A stretch of 18,087 nt of DNA from Lachnospiraceae bacterium UBA3866 (GTDB lineage Bacteria > Bacillota > Clostridia > Lachnospirales > Lachnospiraceae), in assembly GCA_002392345.1 (NCBI GenBank), contig DGGU01000018.1, positions 1 through 18,087 of the forward strand, read 5' to 3'. The position numbers and the translations under genes were made by a program. Positions 6,756 through 13,346 of this stretch are shown here, in pieces (position 1 is the first letter of the stretch; each line of letters starts with the position of its first letter). Below the pieces are notes generated by a model. That model ran no database searches, was not told the DNA's origin, and worked only from the letters and a program-made list of their open reading frames with translations.

Positions 6756-7400
6756 ATGATAAAACATCGTATAAAAAATTTAATAACTATTACGGTTCTA
6801 ATTCTTCTCTATGGCACAGAAGTTTTTGCAGCACCAAAGGTTAAAGAGAATCCAGGACCAATGGAAAATCAAAGGATGACTGAGGCTAAGGACATTCGAG
6901 AAACTCAAGAACCTAAAGTTATTCAAGAAACTCAAGAGCCTAAAGATATTCAAGAAACTCAAGAGCTTACTCTAGATCTTGATCTACCTGAGCAGGTTCT
7001 TAATTCACCAGATAAGAGTATAGACAAAACAACTTATGATGAGGCATCTAAAGTAATCCGTCGCAACATCAATGTGGTTAATAACCAGATAAAAAACTAT
7101 ACAGACTATAAAGATTCAGTCAACGAGAAGATCGCTAAGTTTTCACAAGGTGACGACTTAGACGCTTTATCAGATGAAGATAGAGCCAAGGTGAAAGATC
7201 TCATCAAGCAACTGCCACAAAAAACCACCAAGGAGAAAGTAGTCGCAGCTGATGGTTCTATAAGCACTTTAACCAAAAATGAAGAATACTATAAGGCACT
7301 TGACAAACTAAATAACACTTTAAAAAGTAAGCAAAGTCAACTTGCAGAGATAGAAAGCACTATAGGTCTATGGCAGCAAATTGACGCATTGATCGATTAG
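6756..7400 (+). CDS. Secreted protein of unknown function with 9-residue repeats and coiled coil
   Basis: 214 aa, family not recognised. It has a clear signal peptide: a basic start, a hydrophobic core ITITVLILLYG, and a probable cut after VFA or VFAA (about residue 25). Three 9-residue units follow (AKDIRETQE, PKVIQETQE, PKDIQETQE; residues 44-70), then a charged, helix-rich region with heptad-like spacing near residues 170-205, suggesting a coiled coil. There is no anchor motif, so it is exported and possibly envelope-associated. No good Shine-Dalgarno sequence precedes the ATG, only A/G-rich sequence after a strong hairpin. It is divergent from the metK-like/two-component operon and carries the direct-repeat operator at 6633-6652, so it may be a target of that system (inference). 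Confidence 0.8.
   Translation: MIKHRIKNLITITVLILLYGTEVFAAPKVKENPGPMENQRMTEAKDIRETQEPKVIQETQEPKDIQETQELTLDLDLPEQVLNSPDKSIDKTTYDEASKVIRRNINVVNNQIKNYTDYKDSVNEKIAKFSQGDDLDALSDEDRAKVKDLIKQLPQKTTKEKVVAADGSISTLTKNEEYYKALDKLNNTLKSKQSQLAEIESTIGLWQQIDALID
6885..6965 (+). repeat. Three tandem 27-bp repeats inside the secreted-protein gene
   Basis: Codons 44-70 form three units of 27 bp encoding variants of PKDIQETQE; units two and three are nearly identical. Such in-frame repeats can change in number by slippage and usually form a flexible spacer between the signal peptide and the functional part. Confidence 0.8.
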
Positions 7401-7422
7401 ATAAATATAATCCTCCAAAAAG

Positions 7423-7446
7423 CCAGAGCAACAAGCTCTGGTTTTT
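7423..7446 (+). terminator. Intrinsic terminator of the secreted-protein gene
   Basis: The stem CCAGAGC / GCTCTGG (7423-7429 with 7435-7441), with a 5-nt loop, is followed by five T, 22 nt past the stop codon. Confidence 0.9.
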
Positions 7447-7448
7447 AA

Positions 7449-7477
7449 TTGCAAAAAGTTACATTCTATCATATAAT
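7449..7477 (+). promoter_or_regulatory. Promoter of pduL-ackA
   Basis: -35 TTGCAA (7449-7454) and a perfect -10 TATAAT (7472-7477), 17 nt apart, lie directly after the preceding terminator. The leader would be about 65 nt and includes a GCCCATATCGTAGGCG stretch resembling the junction repeat at 8110, but too degenerate to call. Confidence 0.7.
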
Positions 7478-7550
7478 ATATACGGACTCTCAAGGTTTGC
7501 CCATATCGTAGGCGAAAGCTTAGCGAACGTCATAAAATGAGGAGATAAAT

Positions 7551-8108
7551 ATGATAATTGTAGAAACAAGTGCAAGACATGTGCATGTCACAAGAAAAGA
7601 TCTTGATATACTCTATGGAGAGGGCTATCAACTCACAAAAAGAAATGACCTTTCTCAACCAGGACAATTTGTAAGTAATGAAAAAGTAGAAGTAATAGGT
7701 AACAGAAGCAGTGCTATGTTCTCTATACTTGGACCAGAGAGAAAAGCGACTCAAGTTGAAGCTTCTCTAACTGATGCAAGAGCTTTAGGGCTCACAGCTC
7801 CTGTCCGCGAGTCAGGCGATCTACATGATGCTGGTCCTGTAACTTTAAAAGGACCTAAAGGCGAAGTTAAACTTGATAAGGCAGTGATATGTGCAAAGAG
7901 ACATATACATATGACCGAAGCAGATGCCAAAGAATATAATGTAACAAATGGTGAGATTGTTAAAGTTGAAGTTGATTCACCTGAAAGAAAACTTATATTT
8001 GACGATGTTGTCATAAGAGTTAGTAATTCATTTTCACTTGCAATGCATATAGACACAGATGAGTCTAATGCCTGCGTAGGTGCTAAAGAAGCAAAAATAA
8101 TAAAATAA
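7551..8108 (+). CDS. pduL: PduL-type phosphate acyltransferase (phosphotransacetylase/phosphotranspropanoylase)
   Basis: Transfers an acyl group from acyl-CoA to phosphate, giving acetyl- or propanoyl-phosphate and free CoA. 185 aa, near the usual ~200 aa. Family signatures are clear: SARHVHVT (His10 and His12, zinc ligands), LSQPGQF, LGPERKATQVEASLTDARALG, APVRESGD, the second half AKRHIHM, and MHIDTDESNAC. A good AGGAG lies 6 nt before the ATG. There is no encapsulation-peptide-like N-terminal extension and no microcompartment gene nearby, so it is most likely the housekeeping cytosolic form replacing Pta. It is followed by ackA after 87 nt and presumably acts with it to make ATP from acetyl-CoA. 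Confidence 0.95.
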   Translation: MIIVETSARHVHVTRKDLDILYGEGYQLTKRNDLSQPGQFVSNEKVEVIGNRSSAMFSILGPERKATQVEASLTDARALGLTAPVRESGDLHDAGPVTLKGPKGEVKLDKAVICAKRHIHMTEADAKEYNVTNGEIVKVEVDSPERKLIFDDVVIRVSNSFSLAMHIDTDESNACVGAKEAKIIK

Positions 8109-8109
8109 A

Positions 8110-8177
8110 GGGCTCGCATAGCTCGCCCATACGATAAGCGGGAACTCGCCCAAACCGTAAGCGCGAACTATGCGAGC
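8110..8177 (+). repeat. Junction repeat with long inverted arms between pduL and ackA
   Basis: It contains a copy of the dispersed ~25-nt repeat (8110-8134) one base after the pduL stop. The whole block is bounded by perfect 10-bp arms GCTCGCATAG (8112-8121) and CTATGCGAGC (8168-8177). In the mRNA this would form a stem closing a ~46-nt loop, ending 18 nt before the ackA start. It may influence the relative yield of the two proteins. Confidence 0.7.
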
Positions 8178-8195
8178 GCAACAAAAGGGGGCTGT

Positions 8196-9386
8196 ATGCA
8201 TATATTAGTATTAAACTGTGGTTCATCATCACTAAAATATCAACTTATCAATATGGATAATGAATCACTTATCGCAAAAGGGACTATCGAAAGAATCGGT
8301 ATAGAAGGCTCTAACCTCGTTCAGAAGGTTTCTGGTCGTGAAAACTATGTACTTGAAAAGCCAATAAAGGACCACATTGAAGCTGCAAACATCATGTTCA
8401 ACGCTCTCACAGATGAGAAAGTTGGAGTTATAAAATCGCTTGATGAGATATCAGCTATAGGGCACAGGGTTCTCCATGGTGGCATAAAACTTACAGAATC
8501 AGTAATTGTAAACGAGAAAGTTAAGGATGTCATAAGAGAATGTTTTGACCTTGGTCCTCTTCATAATCCTGCTAATCTCATGGGCATAGAAGCTTGTGAG
8601 AAAAACGCACCAGGGAAGGTTAATGTAGCAGTATTTGACACAACCTTCGGTATGAGTCTTCCCGAAAAAGCATATACCTATGCTATACCTCATGAATATT
8701 ATGATAAATATAGCATTCGTCGTTATGGCTTCCATGGCACAAGTCACATGTATGTATCAAGAGAGACTATAAAATTTGGAAAACTTAAAGATGATGCTAA
8801 AGTTATAGTATGCCACCTTGGGAATGGCGCTTCTATCTCAGCATCAATCGGCGGGAGATGTGTCGACACATCAATGGGGCTTACACCGCTTGAAGGACTT
8901 GTCATGGGAACTCGCTCTGGTGATATAGACCCAGCAATAGTTCAATACATATGCAACAAAGAAAATAAATCTATAGATGAAGTTCTAAATATGTTAAATA
9001 AAAAATCAGGTCTTCTTGGTATGAGTGGCATCTCTTCTGACTATAGGGATCTAAAGGCTAAGATGGAAGCTGGCGATAAAGATGCAAAGAGAGCTCTTGA
9101 TGTCATGAAATATCGCATTGCAAAATACATCGGTTCTTACATGGTTGCACTCGGCGGTCTTGATGCTATAACATTTACTGCTGGTATGGGCGAAAATCAA
9201 AAAGAGCTTAGGGAAGATGTCTGCGCCTACTTAGAATTCCTTGGTATAAAACTTGATAAAGAAAGAAACAATGTCCGCGACAAAGCAACTCTCATATCGA
9301 CCGATGATTCAAAAGTAAAACTCTTCATGATTCCTACTAACGAAGAACTTATGATAGCGAGAGAAACTTTAAGACTTACAAAATAA
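8196..9386 (+). CDS. ackA: Acetate kinase
   Basis: Converts acetyl-phosphate and ADP to acetate and ATP, the last step of acetogenic substrate-level phosphorylation; cytoplasmic. 396 aa, the normal length. Signatures: NCGSSSLKYQL near the start, HRVLHGG, PLHNPAN, VFDTTFG, YGFHGTSHMYVS, CHLGNGASISA, DTSMGLTPLEGLVMGTRSGDIDPA, FTAGMGENQ and IPTNEELMIA at the end. A GGGGG ribosome binding site lies a few bases before the ATG at 8196. It is second in an operon with pduL and ends at a strong terminator. Confidence 0.98.
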   Translation: MHILVLNCGSSSLKYQLINMDNESLIAKGTIERIGIEGSNLVQKVSGRENYVLEKPIKDHIEAANIMFNALTDEKVGVIKSLDEISAIGHRVLHGGIKLTESVIVNEKVKDVIRECFDLGPLHNPANLMGIEACEKNAPGKVNVAVFDTTFGMSLPEKAYTYAIPHEYYDKYSIRRYGFHGTSHMYVSRETIKFGKLKDDAKVIVCHLGNGASISASIGGRCVDTSMGLTPLEGLVMGTRSGDIDPAIVQYICNKENKSIDEVLNMLNKKSGLLGMSGISSDYRDLKAKMEAGDKDAKRALDVMKYRIAKYIGSYMVALGGLDAITFTAGMGENQKELREDVCAYLEFLGIKLDKERNNVRDKATLISTDDSKVKLFMIPTNEELMIARETLRLTK

Positions 9387-9390
9387 AAAA

Positions 9391-9413
9391 ACGGCCATTA
9401 GGCCGTTTTTTTT
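9391..9413. terminator. Bidirectional terminator between ackA and the DUF2207 gene
   Basis: The stem ACGGCC / GGCCGT (9391-9396 with 9401-9406), with a 4-nt loop, is flanked by runs of A and T on both sides. It can end ackA on the plus strand and the convergent DUF2207 gene on the minus strand. Confidence 0.92.
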
Positions 9414-9414
9414 G

Positions 9415-9439
9415 AGGCTCGTAAAACTCGCCCTTACGA
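9415..9439 (+). repeat. Dispersed junction repeat, copy 2
   Basis: A 25-nt copy with arms TCGTAA and TTACGA around AACTCGCCC. It ends directly against the stop codon of the DUF2207 gene. Compared with the copy at 11180 (TCGTAT / ATACGA), both arms changed together so that pairing is kept. Confidence 0.75.
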
Positions 9440-11158
9440 TTATCGAGTGCCACCGCCGTGGCCGCCGCCTGAGAAGCCTCCGCCACCGCCAATCGATGTA
9501 GCACCGCCTAGGCCACTTGCAGCCATACGAGCGATACTAGCTGCATTGATGGCGTTACGAGCTCTCGCACTACTCATATATAATGTATCATAATACGTAG
9601 TAGATATATATACAACTTTTGTATAATCATCAATTTTCGCGATCTGATCTGGATAAACCTTTTTCAATTCTTTCAAAACCTGATCTGCTATTCCAAAAAG
9701 TGTAGCATATATAAGTAGGTTCTCCCATATAACTGTATCTTTGATTCCTCGCTCATTAATAAGTGTAAACTCATTCAAAAACTTGCGAAGACCATATACT
9801 TCAGCAAGTTCTTCTTGACCTTTTTCTGTAAGGTCCTTTAACCTTCTGCCATAGATTTTATTATAACAATTATCTTTGTTAAGAGCTGTATGACCCTTGC
9901 TATCTATAGAATCCACAAAACTCACAAGAGCTCTTGGGTCTTTTTTCGCATATGCTTTTAACTCTTTTTCTTGAAGTATACCATCACTTCCTGCTGCAGC
10001 TACTATTATGTCATAAAGATCTTTTGTGATAGGATCGGTAGGCTCATCTCCAACTTTCAAATTAGTATCAATTTTTTCTTTTCCAAATAATCCATAACTT
10101 GTCTCCTGCACAGGGATGAGGTTCTTATCGTTAATCATCTTCACTATAAGTGCAGCTAGGAAGTTACTTTCTTTCTTCTTCCATATATTAAAATCTTTAT
10201 TGAGCGCATGAGTTTTAGCGATATTACCACCATTAGGTATATCCCTAAAATAATTAACCTCTTTATAGAAGCCTTTAAGAGTTCTCCTTCTTCTAAATGA
10301 TGAAAATATAGGAATTATGATTGAAGAAGCAAATATAGCTACGAAGATTGCATAAAAGATCTTGTTCAGTGTCTCCTGCCTTTTTCTCTCAGCTTCCCAC
10401 TCATCATTAAGTGCTGCTTTATAGGTACTCTCTTCAAGTGCTCTTTCCTCTATAAGACTTACAAAACTTCCATCCACTTTGATATTTGGTGTGAAAAGCC
10501 CTTTGTTAAATCTCATCATAACGTTAGCATAATTAGAACCTATAAGAGGGATCGATGAGTATACTTGAGCATATTTTTCATAGATATGAGCATTTCCTTC
10601 AAAGCCAAAAGCCCATATTCTTGTATTGTCGGTATTAAATACTTTTTCCTCGTCAGCATGGTGAATAATTATATTTATAGATGTAGGGAAGGTAGACATG
10701 CTATCATTGATAAACTGAAAGTTGAATCCATCATAGTCATCATAAGCCTTAACGACAGGGTCGATATCATAGCTAAATGCATAGGTATTGTCTCCATACT
10801 CTGATATACCAAAGCAAAGTTCTATGCCAGTATCCGTCCTATTGATGCCATAGCGATATGCCTTATTCTCAAACGAATCATTCACATCCCATTTTAATGC
10901 TTCCTTGTAGTCTATTCCATCTTTAGACACATCAAAATTACTTACCCTTATAGACTTGTCGTCAATAGGTATATAAACTTCTGTCCCTTCATCAAAGGTT
11001 CCTGTCCACTGCTCAGTGATAGTCGCAGAACCGTTGTCTTTAAGAAGTATGTCTTTACTTATCTGGTGGACGATGTTTTTGGCAAAAGTGTTAGTGATAA
11101 GGAAAATAGAAAATACTAACACAAGTATAAAACAATATTTACTCTTTTTATAAACCAT
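9440..11158 (-). CDS. DUF2207-domain membrane protein
   Basis: 572 aa from the chosen start. It has an N-terminal signal peptide or anchor (residues ~8-26), a ~240-residue extracytoplasmic domain with DUF2207 features (LKDNGSATITEQWTGTF, the ISEYGDNTYAFSYDI region), a TM helix at about 267-286, a cytoplasmic domain, and a glycine-rich tail GGGGGFSGGGHGGG typical of the family. Function is unknown, though members often sit beside LemA, as here. The frame is open for 18 more codons, but that part is encoded by the junction repeat at 11180-11204. The start at 11158 has AAAAAAGG 10 nt before it; 11167 is an alternative with the same sequence only 1 nt away. Confidence 0.85.
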   Translation of the reverse strand: MVYKKSKYCFILVLVFSIFLITNTFAKNIVHQISKDILLKDNGSATITEQWTGTFDEGTEVYIPIDDKSIRVSNFDVSKDGIDYKEALKWDVNDSFENKAYRYGINRTDTGIELCFGISEYGDNTYAFSYDIDPVVKAYDDYDGFNFQFINDSMSTFPTSINIIIHHADEEKVFNTDNTRIWAFGFEGNAHIYEKYAQVYSSIPLIGSNYANVMMRFNKGLFTPNIKVDGSFVSLIEERALEESTYKAALNDEWEAERKRQETLNKIFYAIFVAIFASSIIIPIFSSFRRRRTLKGFYKEVNYFRDIPNGGNIAKTHALNKDFNIWKKKESNFLAALIVKMINDKNLIPVQETSYGLFGKEKIDTNLKVGDEPTDPITKDLYDIIVAAAGSDGILQEKELKAYAKKDPRALVSFVDSIDSKGHTALNKDNCYNKIYGRRLKDLTEKGQEELAEVYGLRKFLNEFTLINERGIKDTVIWENLLIYATLFGIADQVLKELKKVYPDQIAKIDDYTKVVYISTTYYDTLYMSSARARNAINAASIARMAASGLGGATSIGGGGGFSGGGHGGGTR

Positions 11159-11179
11159 ACTATTCATACCTTTTTTCAA

Positions 11180-11204
11180 GGGCTCGTATAACTCGCCCAT
11201 ACGA
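11180..11204 (+). repeat. Dispersed junction repeat, copy 3 (best copy)
   Basis: GGGC followed by arms TCGTAT and ATACGA around AACTCGCCC, a perfect 6-bp hairpin. It lies in the 65-nt gap between lemA and the DUF2207 gene. Confidence 0.8.
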
Positions 11205-11223
11205 ATATGCACTAGCCTCTATG

Positions 11224-11775
11224 TTACTTCATTGAAGGCATTGCTGATTTTGATTCATCAGTTTTTAAGTAGTCGCGAGCACCGACTCCACACATAGGTG
11301 CTACGATAGAATAAGGGAACATCCTGATTGTCCTATTGAGTTTTGTTACAGTGTCGTTATATACTAGCCTACTTTGACGAACCTTAGACTCATAATCATT
11401 TAAAGAATTCATCATGTTTTGATAATTGGTATTAGACTTTAAATCCGGATATGCTTCAGCCACTGCCATGATTTTCCCTAAAGTCTCTGTGATCATATTT
11501 TCTTGTGCTTCTACATCTGAAGCCTTACTCTTTCCGCCTATAGATGTTCTCATCTTGATTACATCTGATAAAGCTTTATACTCATGCTCATTGTAACCCT
11601 TTACAAGATCAAGAAGACCTGCAAGAGCATCAAATCTTGATGAAAGCTGAACTCCTATCTGGCTCATCGCATTGTTAACATTCTCATCAAGAGATACAAG
11701 CATCCTTTGGACGCTTATAAACCACCCAATGATTAATACTATAACGACTATTACTACAATTAGTGCTACTGACAT
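11224..11775 (-). CDS. lemA: LemA family protein
   Basis: 183 aa, near the family norm. An N-terminal TM helix (residues ~3-24) is followed by a long helical domain with family signatures: LDENVNNAMSQIGVQLSSRFDALAGLLDLVKGYNEHE, AEAYPDLKSNTNYQNM, LNDYESKVRQSRLVYND and a C-terminal FPYSIVA. The N terminus is outside with the helical domain as a soluble bundle, as known for the family; the molecular role is unknown. A strong AAAGGAG lies 7 nt before the start. It is first in an operon with the DUF2207 gene, a widespread pairing. Confidence 0.93.
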   Translation of the reverse strand: MSVALIVVIVVIVLIIGWFISVQRMLVSLDENVNNAMSQIGVQLSSRFDALAGLLDLVKGYNEHEYKALSDVIKMRTSIGGKSKASDVEAQENMITETLGKIMAVAEAYPDLKSNTNYQNMMNSLNDYESKVRQSRLVYNDTVTKLNRTIRMFPYSIVAPMCGVGARDYLKTDESKSAMPSMK

Positions 11776-11853
11776 AATTTTTCTCCTTTCATATTAGAAA
11801 TATATGATTATGAGAACCTCAAAAACTTCGTTTTTCGAGTGCGTTCCCAGTTA

Positions 11854-11957
11854 GAACCTCTAATTCGTCATGTACTCCAAGAGCACTTTATCGCTTCGCT
11901 CGTGCGCACCCCAAGGGCACTTTGTCGCTTCGCTCGTGCACTCCTTCTTAGAGGTTC
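11854..11957. repeat. 104-bp element with terminal inverted repeats and two internal 23-bp copies
   Basis: Terminal arms GAACCTCTAA (11854-11863) and TTAGAGGTTC (11948-11957) are perfect. Inside lie two copies of a 23-nt unit (11883-11905 and 11917-11939), with one difference and a 34-nt period. Each begins GCAC and ends GTGC around TCGCTTCGCTC. A further GAACCTC lies at 11814-11820. It is GC-richer than its surroundings, has no ORF and sits between the divergent lemA and murG units. It looks like a small non-coding mobile or structured repeat. Confidence 0.65.
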
Positions 11958-12031
11958 CCTTATATTGTTATATACAAAAGATATAATTATTATAGCATAA
12001 TTATTGAATAGTTTCAAAATATATATAAAAG

Positions 12032-12045
12032 TGCTATAATATTAT
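12032..12045 (+). promoter_or_regulatory. Extended -10 promoter of the small-protein/murG operon
   Basis: TGC-TATAAT (12032-12040) is an extended -10 with no good -35. An overlapping TATTAT (12040-12045) lies 6 nt before the ATG at 12052. With either box the leader is only 0-6 nt and has no Shine-Dalgarno sequence. Confidence 0.65.
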
Positions 12046-12051
12046 AACAAT

Positions 12052-12204
12052 ATGAAAAGAAACGATATTGATAAATTAGGATACATAGGTTACAGAAGTT
12101 GTGCTAGAAAAAAACGATATAAGTTAGAAAATGAAGCAAAGTCCAAGGCTCATGATTATAAGATGGATTATTATTATTGTGAAATATGTAAAGGATATCA
12201 CTGA
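12052..12204 (+). CDS. Small basic protein with a C-terminal CxxC...H motif
   Basis: A 50-residue ORF starting MKRNDIDKLGYIGYRS and ending YYYCEICKGYH. It is rich in Lys, Arg and Tyr. The ending YxCxxCxGxH resembles the half zinc-ribbon terminus seen in many small uncharacterised bacterial and phage proteins; with Cys17 it might bind a metal. An in-frame stop at 12037 excludes an earlier start. A promoter lies immediately before it, and murG begins 11 nt after its stop, so it probably leads the murG operon and may couple its translation. Function unknown. Confidence 0.6.
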   Translation: MKRNDIDKLGYIGYRSCARKKRYKLENEAKSKAHDYKMDYYYCEICKGYH

Positions 12205-12214
12205 CAAAGAAAAG

Positions 12215-13318
12215 ATGAGCAAGTATAAAAGAATCGCTTTAGTTGGTGGCGGCACTGCTGGCCATATCACTCCAAATGTAGCCCTTATACCAGAGCTTAA
12301 AAATCGCGGATATGAGATTATCTACATCGGAAGTAAGGGTGGCATGGAAGAAAGAATTATGTCAAAAATTGGCATACCATTTTTTGGTGTCACATCAGAT
12401 AAGCTCAGAAGATATTTTGACATAAAAAACTTTACTATGCCATTCAATGTGTTGAAAGGCATAAAAGAAGCACGCGAGATATTAAAGAAACAAAAAGTAG
12501 ATATAATTTTTTCTAAGGGTGGCTTCGTTGCTGTACCTATAGTTATAGCTGGATCAAGACTTCATATTCCTATTATATCTCACGAAGCTGACATAACTCC
12601 TGGTCTCGCCAATAAAATTGCAGCTCCTGTGTCTAAAGTTATCTGTTGTAATTTTGAAGAAGCAGCAAAATCTTTTGGTAAAAAAGGTGTCCACACTGGA
12701 AGCCCTATAAGGCAAGAATTATTAAACGGTGACAAAAAGAAAGCTCTTGATTTTTTGAACTTTAAAAGCGAAAAGCCTATAATCTTTGTAACAGGTGGTA
12801 GCCTTGGCTCAACATATATTAATGAATTAATTAGAAAAAATCTTAATAAGCTTCTTTATAAATATAATATAGTGCATCAATGTGGTGTAGGCAAGGGCTC
12901 GCAAAACTTACCCGTACAAACTGATGAGAGTCTTAGGGATATATTAAAAGATGGCTATAGAGAATTTGAGATAATATCTGATGAACTTCCAGACATCTTT
13001 GCTGCATCTGATTTTGTGATAAGTAGAGCAGGTGCAAATATCATCTTTGAATTGCTTGCACTCAAAAAGCCAAGCCTCTTAATTCCACTTTCTAAAAAAG
13101 CATCAAGAGGCGATCAGATTTTAAATGCCAACAGTTTTGAAAAGAAAAACTATGCAGTAGTGCTCACCGAAGAAGATGAGGATAATAGGCCTTGGCTCTT
13201 CTTAGAAAAGATTGAAGAACTTGAAAATAAAAAGAGCACCATGATCGATGCCATGAATAGGGCCTACGAAAATGATGCTATCAATAAAATCTGTGATATA
13301 ATCGATAAAAATATTTAG
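12215..13318 (+). CDS. murG: Orphan MurG-type UDP-GlcNAc:lipid I glycosyltransferase
   Basis: Family role: adds GlcNAc from UDP-GlcNAc to lipid I to form lipid II, at the inner face of the membrane. 367 aa. The N-terminal motif LVGGGTAGHITP binds the lipid-linked acceptor. FSKGGFVAVP, HEADITPGLANK, VTGGSLGS, SDELPDIFAASDFVISRAGANIIFEL and KKPSLLIPLSKKASRGDQ are all as expected for the family. It stands outside a division/cell-wall cluster, so it may be a second copy for a specialised role. The start at 12215 gives the usual MSKYKRIALVGGG beginning; the longer frame from 12131 overlaps the small upstream gene. There is no Shine-Dalgarno sequence, so reinitiation after that gene is likely. Residues ~228-236 (GSQNLPVQT) match a copy of the dispersed repeat. 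Confidence 0.9.
   Translation: MSKYKRIALVGGGTAGHITPNVALIPELKNRGYEIIYIGSKGGMEERIMSKIGIPFFGVTSDKLRRYFDIKNFTMPFNVLKGIKEAREILKKQKVDIIFSKGGFVAVPIVIAGSRLHIPIISHEADITPGLANKIAAPVSKVICCNFEEAAKSFGKKGVHTGSPIRQELLNGDKKKALDFLNFKSEKPIIFVTGGSLGSTYINELIRKNLNKLLYKYNIVHQCGVGKGSQNLPVQTDESLRDILKDGYREFEIISDELPDIFAASDFVISRAGANIIFELLALKKPSLLIPLSKKASRGDQILNANSFEKKNYAVVLTEEDEDNRPWLFLEKIEELENKKSTMIDAMNRAYENDAINKICDIIDKNI
12895..12919 (+). repeat. Dispersed junction repeat copy inside murG
   Basis: About 19 of 25 positions match the copy at 11180, beginning with the same GGGCTCG. It is read in frame as GSQNLPVQ and leaves the reading frame intact. The encoded loop lies in the C-terminal domain between the HQCG strand and the next helix. 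Confidence 0.55.
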
Positions 13319-13320
13319 AG

Positions 13321-13344
13321 GGGCCCGTGTAACTGCCCGTACTA
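13321..13344 (+). repeat. Dispersed junction repeat, degenerate copy after murG
   Basis: GGGCCCGTGTAACT-GCCC-GTACTA: a one-base-shorter, degenerate copy filling the 28-nt gap between the convergent stops of murG and the zinc-ribbon gene. No separate terminator is visible here. Confidence 0.5.
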
Positions 13345-13346
13345 TT

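Noticed and set aside
7484..7550. Riboswitch or further full repeat copy in the pduL leader
   Set aside because: A GCCCATATCGTAGGCG stretch resembles the junction repeat but is too degenerate, and no known riboswitch pattern is recognisable in the ~65 nt.
10565..10804. Plus-strand open frame opposite the DUF2207 gene
   Set aside because: It is antisense to a well-supported coding region and has no family signature or ribosome binding site. The same applies to other antisense frames, for example at 5799-6050, 7751-8119 and 14041-14277.
11159..11212. Longer N terminus for the DUF2207 protein
   Set aside because: These codons are encoded mainly by the junction repeat at 11180-11204 and precede a normal signal peptide; no ribosome binding site is present.
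11883..11939. Possible CRISPR-like array (two 23-nt copies)
   Set aside because: There are only two copies with an 11-nt spacer and terminal inverted repeats outside; there are no cas genes and no regular spacer length.
12131..12214. Longer start for murG with an Ile-rich N-terminal extension
   Set aside because: It overlaps the 50-residue upstream gene in another frame, lacks a ribosome binding site, and MurG normally starts just before the GGGTAGH motif.
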